Assembly: GCA_030549855.1 (NCBI GenBank)
Contig: JAUQQP010000046.1
Location: 1 to 64,000 of the forward strand
From: Cyanobacteriota bacterium SRBZ.bins.94.201705
GTDB taxonomy: Bacteria > Cyanobacteriota > Cyanobacteriia > Cyanobacteriales > Cyanobacteriaceae
Length of the DNA stretch: 64,000 bases
Direction: 5' to 3'
The translations under genes were made by a program, and so were the position numbers. The notes beneath the pieces are model-generated. The model saw nothing but the letters and a program-made list of their open reading frames with translations. It made no database searches and was not told the DNA's origin. Positions 1 to 9,600 of the stretch are shown piece after piece; position 1 is the first letter of the stretch; each line of letters begins with the position of its first letter.

Positions 1-1
1 G

Positions 2-136
2 GTAATCCTCATCAAGGGGGTATGTGAATGTCCCTATGATTATGATAGTCTAGGGAGACTGTGTGGAGGTAAGTCTGCCTACAGTCGTCAGGGTGGGGAT
101 AAACCCATTTTTTGTCTGAAAGATAAGTCTAATTAG
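2..136 (+). CDS. C-terminal tail of a small Cys-rich protein (partial)
   Basis: An open frame enters from the left edge and runs 44 codons to a TAG at 134-136. The visible tail contains C-E-C-P-Y-D, then C-G-G-K-S-A-Y-S-R and a final Cys near the end. From memory this spacing (CxCPYD, CGGxSAYSRxGG) ends a family of short cyanobacterial proteins of unknown function. The Cys pattern suggests metal binding or disulfides, which is inference. The last 8 bp overlap the 3' end of menD, which is convergent. The start lies outside the window. Confidence 0.7.
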   Translation, partial: VILIKGVCECPYDYDSLGRLCGGKSAYSRQGGDKPIFCLKDKSN

Positions 137-1922
137 TGTCTTCACCAGTTGGCTGGGGGGAAAGAATATGTTTCAGACGCCAGGCATCTTTTTTCCTATC
201 GGTTTTTATCTCCCATAGGTGAATGCCATTTTGGGGTAAGTTGGATAATAATTCCCTCAGGTGGTCAAGGCTAGAAATAAATTTGTAATTGATGTTGTAA
301 CTTTGAGACAAATGTTGGAAATTAACCGACTGAGGGGTGGCAAAATAGTTTTCAAATATCTCTTGTTTGTATTGGCTTATGGGCAACATTTCAAAAATCC
401 CCCCCCCGTTGTTATTTACCAATAATATCACCAAACAGCCTTGAAAATGTGGGGTAATCAAGAAGCCATTAGTATCATGTAATAAAGCTAAGTCTCCCGT
501 CAGCAATATCGTGGGTTTTTCCTTATAGGCTATGCCCAAGGCAGTAGATAAAGTGCCATCGATGCCATTAGCTCCTCTATTATAGTAAATTCTATATTTA
601 CCACTGTTTTTTTGCCAGAAAAACTCCGCATATCTTACCGGCATGCTGTTAGCAATAAATACAGGGGTTTCTGGTGGTAGATGCTGAGAGATTAGGAAAG
701 GTATTGCGCCTTCAAAAATTTCTCCCGTCTCTTCTATTTGCCTCAACTTATTGCCAATGGTTAACTCTACCCTTTTATCCAACTTTAGCCAGGTTTCGAG
801 GTAGGAGTTTTTTTGGGAATCTAGCCCATTTTTTTTAAGTTGATTCTGGCATGCCTCCAGGAAATGATATAGGGATTTCAGATGAATTCTGAGGTGTTGG
901 GAATTGGAATGTAGGGCATCAAAATTATCGTCTTGTTCAGTAATAATATAGGTAGTTATTTTGTGGGATTCTAACCAAATTCTGAGTTGCTTACTCGTTG
1001 GATATTCCCCCAAGAGAATCACTAGCTGGGGCAACAAATCTTGGGCATATTTTGGGTGTCGGAGAATGGCATCATAGTAAGTTACCAAACGAGGGTTGAG
1101 ATGGGCATAGTTTCGGACAGGGGATAGTGCTTCTGATAAGACGGGAAATGCTAAAATTTCTGAGATAATTCTTACAGTATTGACATACAACTCGGGTGAG
1201 GGATAGGTATCAACGCCAGCAATAATAATCCCTTTTTCTGTCTGTTTCCAGAGGCTGAACCATGCTTCTAAATTTTCTGCCGATTGGCAATATTGAGGTT
1301 TAAAATTCGGGAAGTAGGAGAGTAATTTGTCGTTAATATAACGCCTTTCTGCAGGGGATATTTCTAGTGGATTAACAGGGGCCAATGGCTCGGAAAAAGG
1401 TACATTTATGTGCACTATGCCCTTACTAGGAAATTGACACCTTTCCCAGGCATAAATAATATTTTGTCGTAGGTAAAATAGACTTTCTAACTTCCAGGAG
1501 GGCTCACTCAATTCTACTTGCCAATTGGGATAATTTCCATATAAACCAACCTGATTAATAGTCTGGCCTGCATGACAATGCCTCAGGATAAATGGCCTAT
1601 CCGCCGTGAAAATAATCAGAGGCACATGACTGTATTTAGCCTCAATGACTGCCGGGAAAAAGTTTGCGCCTGCTGTGCCTGATGTACAGACTAAAGCTAC
1701 TGGTTTGTTAGTTTTTTTAGCTAGCCCTAGGGCGAAGAAAGAGGCTGAGCGCTCGTCTAAAATTGGAATAGAATTAACCCCTTTGTTTTCTGCAAAAGCA
1801 ACAGCTAAAGGGCTGGACCTTGACCCAGGACAAATAACTACATTTTCTAATCCCAGCCTTACCAAAGTTTCTACTATTAAGGAACTCCACAGTAAATTAA
1901 CATTCCGAAAGTCTAAGGGCAT
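129..1922 (-). CDS. menD: MenD, SEPHCHC synthase
   Basis: This 597-aa protein is a ThDP- and Mg-dependent enzyme that joins isochorismate and 2-oxoglutarate to give SEPHCHC, the first committed step of naphthoquinone synthesis (phylloquinone, the photosystem I cofactor, in cyanobacteria). The N-terminal isochorismate-side motif CPGSRSSPLA is at residues 31-40. NRGANGIDG is at 448-456. The ThDP/Mg segment starts at GDL (476) and ends at NNNGGGIF (503-510). Length is normal for the family. A 9-bp C run on the plus strand at 399-407 falls in the Gly-Gly-Gly codons of the ThDP motif. No strong Shine-Dalgarno sequence precedes the ATG. The gene is monocistronic as far as visible. Confidence 0.96.
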   Translation of the reverse strand: MPLDFRNVNLLWSSLIVETLVRLGLENVVICPGSRSSPLAVAFAENKGVNSIPILDERSASFFALGLAKKTNKPVALVCTSGTAGANFFPAVIEAKYSHVPLIIFTADRPFILRHCHAGQTINQVGLYGNYPNWQVELSEPSWKLESLFYLRQNIIYAWERCQFPSKGIVHINVPFSEPLAPVNPLEISPAERRYINDKLLSYFPNFKPQYCQSAENLEAWFSLWKQTEKGIIIAGVDTYPSPELYVNTVRIISEILAFPVLSEALSPVRNYAHLNPRLVTYYDAILRHPKYAQDLLPQLVILLGEYPTSKQLRIWLESHKITTYIITEQDDNFDALHSNSQHLRIHLKSLYHFLEACQNQLKKNGLDSQKNSYLETWLKLDKRVELTIGNKLRQIEETGEIFEGAIPFLISQHLPPETPVFIANSMPVRYAEFFWQKNSGKYRIYYNRGANGIDGTLSTALGIAYKEKPTILLTGDLALLHDTNGFLITPHFQGCLVILLVNNNGGGIFEMLPISQYKQEIFENYFATPQSVNFQHLSQSYNINYKFISSLDHLRELLSNLPQNGIHLWEIKTDRKKDAWRLKHILSPQPTGEDTN

Positions 1923-1996
1923 TTATTGCTATGAAAACAAATAATTTTATCCCCTAATATAGGTTAGTAAATATGCCCATATTTTAGCTTATTTAA

Positions 1997-2042
1997 CATA
2001 AAAAATCAAGGGCAAGGGGCAAGTAAGTTATAGCAATGCCCC
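1997..2042 (-). terminator. Possible terminator downstream of flv3
   Basis: On the minus strand GGGGCA pairs perfectly with TGCCCC (plus-strand arms 2016-2021 and 2037-2042, 15-nt loop). The stem is followed by a T-rich stretch ending in six T. It lies 67 bp beyond the flv3 stop. The T run starts about ten bases after the stem, so this is only a fair candidate. Confidence 0.35.
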
Positions 2043-2108
2043 AGGTTAGCAAAAAATTATAATGGTCGGTGCCGTGTCAAGAAAGAGAGGCCGACAAGAG
2101 ATATAATA

Positions 2109-3830
2109 CTAGTAGTAATTGCCTACCTTGCGGTGATGGACAGCGGTGAGGGCATCGGGTTTGGAAACACGACCGTCTGTAACCTGGCTGTAAACAATCC
2201 AATGGTCACCACAGTCCATACGACTGACTACTTGACATTCTAGGTAGGCAAGGGCATCCAGGAGAATGGGTGAACCATTTTTGGCAGTAGTGGTTTTAAC
2301 GCCGGCAAAACGATCAGCACCTGGGGGGAAACGTTTGAGAAAATGTTTCATTAAGGGTTGGTAGTTACCCTCTTCCAACACATTCAACACAAAGGTATCA
2401 TTTACCTGTAGGAGAGATTCAATAGCCCTGTCTTTGGCAACAGCTACAGTAAAACCGGGGGGATTAAAGCTGGCTTGGGCAACCCAGGAGGCTAACATTG
2501 CCCCTTTGGTATCCCCCTTCTTAGCAGTTATTATGTACAAACCCCCGCTAAGACGCCCCATGGCTTTGTCTAAGTCGGTGTTAATGGATTTGCGTTGTTG
2601 GATGGTAGCCTGTTTGGTTAACAGTTGCCCTAAGTCTACCCCTGCCTCCTCACACAGCTGATAGGTAGTCTCCTGGGGGGTTTGTTTGATGCGGATGGGG
2701 GAGAAAGCCTCTGTTAAGCCTAATTCTCTTAGTTTAACCGCTAAGGGGTCAATGGGCTCATCATCCCCACCATAGCATTCATAAAGCCCAAAATACTGTT
2801 TGCTGTTAACAGAAGCCAGGATAGTACCAATTTTATCGTTAAAGGGGGCTTTCATAGGGGGCATTCCTATAACAATCCCCACACTGTGGCTAACTATTTC
2901 CGGAATTTCCTGACTGTCTACCGCCTTCAAATCCACCATGTCTACGGTGACGCCGGTTTTGCTAATCCCCTTGGCTATGGCTTGGGAGAGACGATCACTA
3001 TAACCATAATCAGATACATAAAAGACAGTAACTATCTTATCACTCTTTGTCTGTTCAGTACTCCAACGCTGATAGCGGTCTAATAGCTCTTTTATGTTAT
3101 ACTTAAGGATGGGGCCGTGGCCGTTGGCTACCAAGGAGATTTCCCCCAACTCCTTGATTTTCTTCATGGCAGATAAAACTGAGCGGGCATTAGGCGCCAT
3201 CAAACACTGATAGTAAAAGCGGTAGTCTGCTTCTATGTCTTCCAACCGTTCGTCATACAGTGCGTCACTGCAGTAGTGCAGCCCAAACACGTCGCAGGTG
3301 AACAGAATGTTGGTCTTATGGTCGTAACTTACTATAGTGTCGGGCCAGTGGAGATTGGGGGTGTTGACAAACTCTAACACATGGCCGTTGCCCAAGTCAA
3401 GACGATCACCACTTTTAACTATTATCTTCTGGAAGTCTTGATGGACAAACCCCTCTAAGAATTGGATTGCCACTCTTGAGGCTACCACTGTAATATGAGG
3501 AGCAATTTTCAGTAATTCTTTTACTAGGCCACTGTGGTCCGGTTCGGTGTGGGAGATGATAAGATAGTCAATATGCTGGGGGTTTATCACCTGTTGGAGG
3601 GAATGGAAGTAAAGTTGTTGGAATTTGGCATGGGAGGTGTCTATGAGAGCATTTTTCTCCCCTCCTTTGATAACATAGGAGTTGTAGGTAGTGCCGTTTT
3701 GGAGGCCAAATTCAATATCAAAACGGTCTCTATCCCAGTCTAGACAACGGATGGCGGTAGTGTCGGCGGCAATGGTTTCAATTTGAGTAGTCAGACGGGG
3801 GGGATTTTTCGCCACTACTGTTGCAGTCAT
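2109..3830 (-). CDS. flv3: Flavodiiron protein, Flv3 type
   Basis: This 573-aa class-C flavodiiron protein reduces O2 to water downstream of photosystem I, probably using NADPH/ferredoxin electrons in a heterodimer with Flv1. Domain order is a metallo-beta-lactamase-like diiron domain (about 30-265), a flavodoxin domain (about 270-400) and a C-terminal flavin reductase domain (about 430-573). The canonical ligand motif H-x-E-x-D-H is intact (HTEPDH, about 94-99), with further ligands in HWPD and NGHGP. This fits the Flv3/Flv4 class rather than Flv1/Flv2, which lose these ligands. I favour Flv3, but Flv4 is not excluded because no flv2 or sll0218-like gene lies beside it. The ATG at 3830 is preferred to the in-frame TTG at 3845. 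No flv1 partner is present. Confidence 0.88.
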   Translation of the reverse strand: MTATVVAKNPPRLTTQIETIAADTTAIRCLDWDRDRFDIEFGLQNGTTYNSYVIKGGEKNALIDTSHAKFQQLYFHSLQQVINPQHIDYLIISHTEPDHSGLVKELLKIAPHITVVASRVAIQFLEGFVHQDFQKIIVKSGDRLDLGNGHVLEFVNTPNLHWPDTIVSYDHKTNILFTCDVFGLHYCSDALYDERLEDIEADYRFYYQCLMAPNARSVLSAMKKIKELGEISLVANGHGPILKYNIKELLDRYQRWSTEQTKSDKIVTVFYVSDYGYSDRLSQAIAKGISKTGVTVDMVDLKAVDSQEIPEIVSHSVGIVIGMPPMKAPFNDKIGTILASVNSKQYFGLYECYGGDDEPIDPLAVKLRELGLTEAFSPIRIKQTPQETTYQLCEEAGVDLGQLLTKQATIQQRKSINTDLDKAMGRLSGGLYIITAKKGDTKGAMLASWVAQASFNPPGFTVAVAKDRAIESLLQVNDTFVLNVLEEGNYQPLMKHFLKRFPPGADRFAGVKTTTAKNGSPILLDALAYLECQVVSRMDCGDHWIVYSQVTDGRVSKPDALTAVHHRKVGNYY

Positions 3831-3928
3831 ACTTCTTAAGAACAAATACTCATGGTTTGTTTCCCATTATAAATTCCAGCCATGGCCAATAGGGGTTAGA
3901 ATAGATTATCAGTGGTATAAGCAGAAGA

Positions 3929-4633
3929 TTAAAGATAGGGGGATACGTCTTCCTTACACTCATCGGCAAGGAAAGAAAGGGCACGAAATCTTAGAGCCAC
4001 CAACTGTTCGTATAATGGGTTTAACTTGCACATTGGGGGTATGTGGACGATTTTTTTGCCAAATAGCACAATATCCCTTTCAAAGGGGCATTGGGATGGA
4101 ATCATTTTACAGATAAAACGGGCCAAACGAGCATCTTTAATTTCTATGCCGTCTAGCCAGTGTTTTACCGGTTGTAGCAAGTCTATCCCCTTATCTTTTT
4201 CCTTCGTTTCCTCTTCCCCTTTTTCCGGATGCCACTGAGTTGCCTCCAATGCTTTCAACACCTCTACCTCTAATCCCAACGCTTCCTGAAAACTGTGTAT
4301 AACCTCTGATTCCTCTTTACTGTAAACCCCGTCGGCAATGGCTACCATAACGGCTGTGCGAAGGAAATTCTCTTTTATCTCCCTGTCATTCCCCAAGGCT
4401 TCTGCTAAAAGAGTGGGGGTTAAGGGTTGCAAATCGTCTATCCTAGTATTAGGGGCTAATTCATTCTTAGTTAGATTGGCAATAAATTCCCTCTCCTCCT
4501 CATCAAAGTGGCCATCCGCATAGGCTACAGTCAGTAAGCCTTTTAACCAGGCGGAAATCTGTTCGTCGCTGTATTGATGCCAGGTTTCTTTGGTATTGTT
4601 GTTCATAGGAAGGCTTAGTGTCATCAATAACAT
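3929..4633 (-). CDS. TerB-like plus 'Mo-dependent nitrogenase C-terminal' domain protein
   Basis: This 234-aa protein has two parts. Residues about 20-135 are helical and acidic, with two repeated patterns (AYADGHFDEEERE and AIADGVYSKEESE) typical of the TerB/tellurite-resistance fold, each with an Asp-rich metal-binding-like loop. Residues about 155-234 match the family named for a Mo-nitrogenase C-terminal region, with IPSQCPFERDI and PPMCKLNPLYEQL. That name is historical and no nif gene is in the window. The same C-terminal module occurs alone at 12076-12438. Start choice is open: ATG at 4633 or 4606, neither with a clear ribosome binding site. The molecular role is unknown. Confidence 0.8.
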   Translation of the reverse strand: MLLMTLSLPMNNNTKETWHQYSDEQISAWLKGLLTVAYADGHFDEEEREFIANLTKNELAPNTRIDDLQPLTPTLLAEALGNDREIKENFLRTAVMVAIADGVYSKEESEVIHSFQEALGLEVEVLKALEATQWHPEKGEEETKEKDKGIDLLQPVKHWLDGIEIKDARLARFICKMIPSQCPFERDIVLFGKKIVHIPPMCKLNPLYEQLVALRFRALSFLADECKEDVSPYL

Positions 4634-4671
4634 CCTGACATCATGTTAAATCAATTCCCCCCACTGGCAAT

Positions 4672-4697
4672 AAAAAAACCCACCCCGTAGGATGGGT
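4672..4697 (-). terminator. Rho-independent terminator of the SLH porin gene
   Basis: Reading the minus strand, ACCCATCC - TAC - GGGGTGGGT forms an 8-9 bp stem with a tight loop, followed directly by seven T residues. It sits 28 bp past the porin stop and before the TerB-like gene, so it probably isolates the highly expressed porin message. Confidence 0.85.
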
Positions 4698-4724
4698 AAG
4701 GCCTTGGCACCGTGTGGTATAATC

Positions 4725-6401
4725 CTAGAAGGTGAAGGTAGTCCTCAGAGTGCCAATTACCTGTTCTGCCCTTCCTCCCTGGGTTGTAGAGTTGAGCCAG
4801 ATTATACCAGGGGTGATGGATATGTTGTCATTTAACTTGTACTTGTAAAAAGCCTCCACATGGATGGGCAACTCGTTTCCTCTTACCCTCCTCAAGTCGC
4901 CAAAGTAGGGTTGGACACCAGCAAAAATACCTAATACACTCCCTTCTTTCCCTAAGTCGGGGAAGGCTATCCCTCCACCATAAGTCCAGATGTCAGTACT
5001 ACGTATACCCCGAGCAATACGAACATTCCTGTCCAAATCCACGTCAGTGTAGGCAAAAAAGCCGCTTATGCTAATACTAGGGCTAATACGCCATGCTACT
5101 TGAGCCCCATAAGAGTTGGTACGTCTGTCTCCAAAGGTGATAGGATCTGGATTACCATCCCCATCTAAGTCAAAACCTTCTAATGTCCCTAGGTTAGCAG
5201 AGGGGGTGCCTACTATGCCGCTTGTGCCACCAGCAGCAAATATGCCATTGCCATCCTTATGAAAACCCCGCACATAGGTAAAGCCAAAGGCAAGGGCATC
5301 ATTGGGATTCACGTTTATTTGGGCTAAAACGGAATAGTCGCCGTTAAATAAACCTGCACCTCTTTGGGGAGAGGCGGCATCACCCCCCGCTAAATAGCTT
5401 ACAGTAACAGTGGTAGGACCTAAAATGCTTTCTAGAAAGCCGCTGCGGTAACTGAGGGCAATGCCACTGCCGCCACCAATGCGGTATATTGGACTTTCGG
5501 AAGCAAAGGTGCTAAGGGCACCATTACCACCATCATAATCCTCAAAGAAGGGATTTAGGGTGGGCACATAGTCACTGTGAATGCCTCCAAAGGCGGGAAT
5601 ATAGATTTTTAACTCACTGTTGTCTCCCAGTTTTATCGGTGGGGCGTAGTAGGCTAGCCAGTCTACCTGTGCGTTGTTCCCATCCCCAGGGTACAGGTTA
5701 AAATTCTGAGTTAGAGTGGGGCTTCCCCCTACATAACCAAAATTGTCTATGGTAGTAAAACCATTGGCATTCCCTGCCGCCAGACGCGTAATCAGGCTGT
5801 CTTGCCCACTGAAACTAGTATTTAACACCAAACGCACACGGTTGGCAAAGATGGTTTTATTGCCGTCGTAGCCGGCATGGCTTACCCCAAAAATCGCTTC
5901 CCCTTGTAACTTAGTTGTAGTAGAAAATTGTCGGTCCTCTAAAAAGGCAACACGCCCTTCTAGTTTATCTACTTTTGCCCCCAAAGCAGCCAATTCCGCC
6001 TCAAACTCCCTTGCCAGCCGTTGTAATGTTTCCAAGTCTCCACCAGAAATGCCCCCACCGCCAGCTATTAGCCTTTCTATCGCCTGCATACAGGCATTCA
6101 AACCGGCGGCGAATTCGTAACGGCTTAAAGGGCGATTCCCTCTGAATGTCCTATCTGGATATCCTACTATACACCCATAACGCTCCACTAGATTCCTCAA
6201 AGCCTCAAAAGCCCAATCCGTGGGAGACACATCCCTTAACTGGGAAACACTCGTCACCTGTTGCTGAGTGGGTATCCCCCCCTGGATGGCATATCTCTCC
6301 ACCTCTTCAAGGGTTTGCATCTCTTCTGCCTTCACCCCACCACTGGCTAACACTGTGGCTATCACTGCCAATGGCATTAATAAACTACCTTTTGCTTTCA
6401 T
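4725..6401 (-). CDS. SLH-domain OprB-type outer-membrane porin
   Basis: This 558-aa protein starts with a basic, hydrophobic signal peptide ending near A-S-G-G-V-K-A. An S-layer-homology domain follows (about 45-110; DVSPTDWAFEALRNL, GYPDRTFRG, LSRYEFA), then a short coiled coil (about 115-155), then a beta-rich OprB domain to the C-terminal Phe, the usual outer-membrane barrel ending. The SLH part is thought to bind peptidoglycan-linked polysaccharide, and the barrel conducts small solutes and inorganic ions. Some cyanobacterial members are annotated as iron-uptake porins. The ATG at 6401 has a good GAGGAAAAAG ribosome binding site, so it is preferred to the GTG at 6413. A strong terminator follows the gene. 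Confidence 0.93.
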   Translation of the reverse strand: MKAKGSLLMPLAVIATVLASGGVKAEEMQTLEEVERYAIQGGIPTQQQVTSVSQLRDVSPTDWAFEALRNLVERYGCIVGYPDRTFRGNRPLSRYEFAAGLNACMQAIERLIAGGGGISGGDLETLQRLAREFEAELAALGAKVDKLEGRVAFLEDRQFSTTTKLQGEAIFGVSHAGYDGNKTIFANRVRLVLNTSFSGQDSLITRLAAGNANGFTTIDNFGYVGGSPTLTQNFNLYPGDGNNAQVDWLAYYAPPIKLGDNSELKIYIPAFGGIHSDYVPTLNPFFEDYDGGNGALSTFASESPIYRIGGGSGIALSYRSGFLESILGPTTVTVSYLAGGDAASPQRGAGLFNGDYSVLAQINVNPNDALAFGFTYVRGFHKDGNGIFAAGGTSGIVGTPSANLGTLEGFDLDGDGNPDPITFGDRRTNSYGAQVAWRISPSISISGFFAYTDVDLDRNVRIARGIRSTDIWTYGGGIAFPDLGKEGSVLGIFAGVQPYFGDLRRVRGNELPIHVEAFYKYKLNDNISITPGIIWLNSTTQGGRAEQVIGTLRTTFTF

Positions 6402-6638
6402 CTTTTTCCTCACACCTCATCTCATCCTACGATTGTCCCATACTATTGTCTCCTGTCTCCCTTTTCTGTCCTTTTTGTTACCATTTCTTAACCGTATCAC
6501 AACCTTTTGTTAACCCCCCGGCTAATCCCTCCACCCTCTTGTCTCCCTCTACATGCCCTTGCTTATACTATATACTTAGGATGGGCCCATTCCAGCCTCA
6601 TTCACTGTTTCTTCTTCGTGGCGGACTACTGTTTTATT
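6402..6638. promoter_or_regulatory. Divergent promoter region, porin / repeat protein
   Basis: This gap separates two divergent genes. On the plus strand a -10-like TATACT at 6564-6569 lies 19 bp after TTGTCT at 6539-6544 and is a plausible promoter for the downstream large gene. The region is strikingly C/T-rich on the plus strand. An in-frame upstream extension of the large ORF (from 6507) crosses this promoter and is unlikely to be translated. Confidence 0.45.
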
Positions 6639-9600
6639 ATGGCAAAACCAGAATTTTCCCTCTCCCTCGACAGTCATTTTATTTCTCGTTTTTATCCTTT
6701 TTCCCCTCTTCAGATTTCTACCTTTGTTGAGGCAGTAACTGCTATTATAAAACGGAATTTACCTCAGCTGCCAGATATTTTTTTTCAGAAAAAATTGGCC
6801 GTTTTTATTATCTGTGATGACGGGGGTATCCTGGTAGTCACTATCCCCTCACAACCTCCTCTATTGAAAGTAGTTGATTGTTTTCCTGTTGACAACTTAG
6901 AAACCATAAAACAGTCAATTGCTAACCTTAATCTCTCCATTGAGGATTCTATCAGTGTCTCTGCTTCAAACCCCGGCGTTTCTCTTTCTAAACTTCTCCC
7001 CAATGACATCAATTTATCCCCCGAAAGAATCCAACAAAACCCTAATGACTTCTTCTGTGAATTCGTCGGCTGTCAAGGGGAAATAAAGCCTATAGTAGTC
7101 TCGCCACAACAACAGCAAATACTTCACAAAAACCCTCCTCTACCCACAATTGTAACCGGGGAAAAAGGCAACGGCAAAACTACTACCGCCCTTCTCTCTG
7201 CTATTATCCAAGCTGACAAAATCTCATCTCAATCCGGCGCCAAAATTCTCTATCTTTCCCCCAGCCTAGCCGCCACCAATGCCGCTAAAAAACTAGTTCA
7301 ATATTACGGCTTCGCCCCGCAAATATCTGTTTTTGAATATGTGACACTCTGCCAGAATCTTCTCAGCAAATATCACCTTATCTTGCCTAAAAAATTTCTT
7401 GCCCAAAGACGCGCCACCTATGCTAAGTTTGTAGAATTCTTTTTCAAAGACAAAAAGATTTTCTCCGTCAAACCAGAAGATTTGTGGCAGGAAATTAGAG
7501 GCAACCTCAAGGGTTGTCTTAAGAGTATTGACAGGGAAACACCCCTTATCTCCCTAAACGAATATTTGGCCTTGAAAAACCAAAGTATTTTCCCAAAAAA
7601 CACAGATTTCTCCCTTGTCTATAATCTCGCTACCCAGTATCAAGAATGGTTGGAAACACATAATTATTGGGATGATTTGGATTTAACCCACTATCTGTTG
7701 AGTCAATTACCTAAAACTTTCCAAGGGGAGTATGATGCTATTTACGTAGACAATGTAGAAATCCTGACAGAAATCCAAATAGAGTTTCTCTTAAAACTTC
7801 TCACCAAAAACAACAACGAAGGAGAGAATCTGCCTCGCTTCTTTTTTGTGGCTGATACTAACCACCAGGGAAAAAATGACGGGGTAAATAGGCTTAAAAA
7901 GCTACTCATTGACACCTTCCATAAACTTCCTTCCTGGCAACAAATTAGAAAGTCAATTGAAAATCAGACGCTAAGTGTTAGTTTCCTTGCCCATAAGAAT
8001 CTTGTCGACTTCAAGTCAGTAATAAGGGAAATAAGAGGCATTAAAATTGAATCCTCCTCCTTCATCAATTCCCCCGTTAAACCCCTGGTAATCTCCGATA
8101 TTAGCATGGATTTTCTCAAAAGCCAATCCTCTTTAAATCTTGACTCTGCTATTGTGGTTTTTGATGAGGGAGAAAGAGAAAATCTCATAAGCCTTTTTCC
8201 CCACGACAGCGAAAGAATAATCTCTTTCTCCCAAGCCAAACACCTCCAATTTGAACAAGTCTTGGTATGGAAGTTGTTTGATAATGTTGAACAGTCAGAA
8301 ATCACCGTAAATTCCGAGAAATATCTGCGTCTTTTAACCTGTGCCAATATGGCGCGCCACAGAATATTCTTCTATGACAACACTAACGATTCCCTCTGGG
8401 ATAACCCCAAAATTGCCTCCGTCATAGAAATTGGCTACGAAACAGAATTGACTCCTATTTTTAACAGAAATTATACCCCGGAGGAAGTTGAAACAATCGT
8501 AGACAAATACCTTGAATTCGAAGCCGAAGAGTGTTATAAAATAGCCGAGCAAATCTGCCAAAAAACCGCTAATGAAACCCTGTTAGACAAAGTGTACGCC
8601 TTCTGGGAAGAAACTAAAGGTAATTATGGCAAAGCCGGAGACTTGTGGAATAAACTAGGCTTTTTCCAGAAAGCCATCGACTGTTGGCAGGAAGTTGACG
8701 AAAAATTATGGTTAGCCAAATGGTCAGTTTTAGATAAGGAAGAATGGCAAAAAAGAGGAGAATACTTCGAGGCAATTCAAAATTTGACCTTGGCTAATTT
8801 TTGCTATGAAAAATCCGAGGATTTTGAAGGGAGGTTAAGATGTCTTGAAAAGAACAATCAGTGGGAGATTGCCGGAGATGAATGTTTACAAAAAAACCTG
8901 GAAGAAAGGGCTAATAAATACTACCAAATGGCAGAAGAATATTATCGCCAAAATGACCAAATCAATCTGGCTGTTAAAATGTGGACAAAGTTAAATAAAT
9001 GGGATAAAGTTGCCACCATTTGGGAAGAATTACAACAGTGGGAAAAAGCCGGCAACTGTTGGCAAAAACATGGGGATGTAGCTAAAGCCGCAGTCTGTTG
9101 GCAGAAAGCCAAAAAATGGACAGAAGCCCAAAAATGCTGGCTTGAATTAGGAAACTGGCGAGAATTAGCCTTATCCTACGAATACCAGGAAAATTGGACT
9201 CTTGCAGCCGAAACTTGGCTTAAATTGGGAGAAAAGGAAAAAGCTGCCTTCTGTTACCAAAAAGGCAATCAATGGCAAGCCGCAGAAAATCTCTGGCGAG
9301 AATTGGGATACTGGGGATTCGTCGCCATCTGTCTCCAACAACAGGAAAAATGGCTGGAAGCTGCAGAGGCTTGGAATAATACTAACCCCTACGAGTTACA
9401 AGCCTTGTGTTACGAACGTGCTTCCGCCTGGGATAAGGCAGAAAAAGCCTGGTTGCAGACGAAAAATTGGACTAGAATCATCATCGCCTGCGAAAAACAA
9501 GGAAAATGGCAAGAAGCCGCCGAAAGTTGGGAGAATTTGGGGGAATGGCAAAAAGCTGCCGCCGCCTGGGAAAAAATAGGGCAAATAGAGAAGGCAGCCA

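Noticed and set aside
6507-6638. 44-codon N-terminal extension of the Trp-repeat protein
   Set aside because: It crosses the predicted promoter, has no ribosome binding site, and its residues do not resemble the start of a soluble domain.
9202-9579. Long secondary frames within the Trp-repeat region on both strands
   Set aside because: They arise from the repetitive GC-skewed codons of the main reading frame and have no starts with ribosome binding sites.
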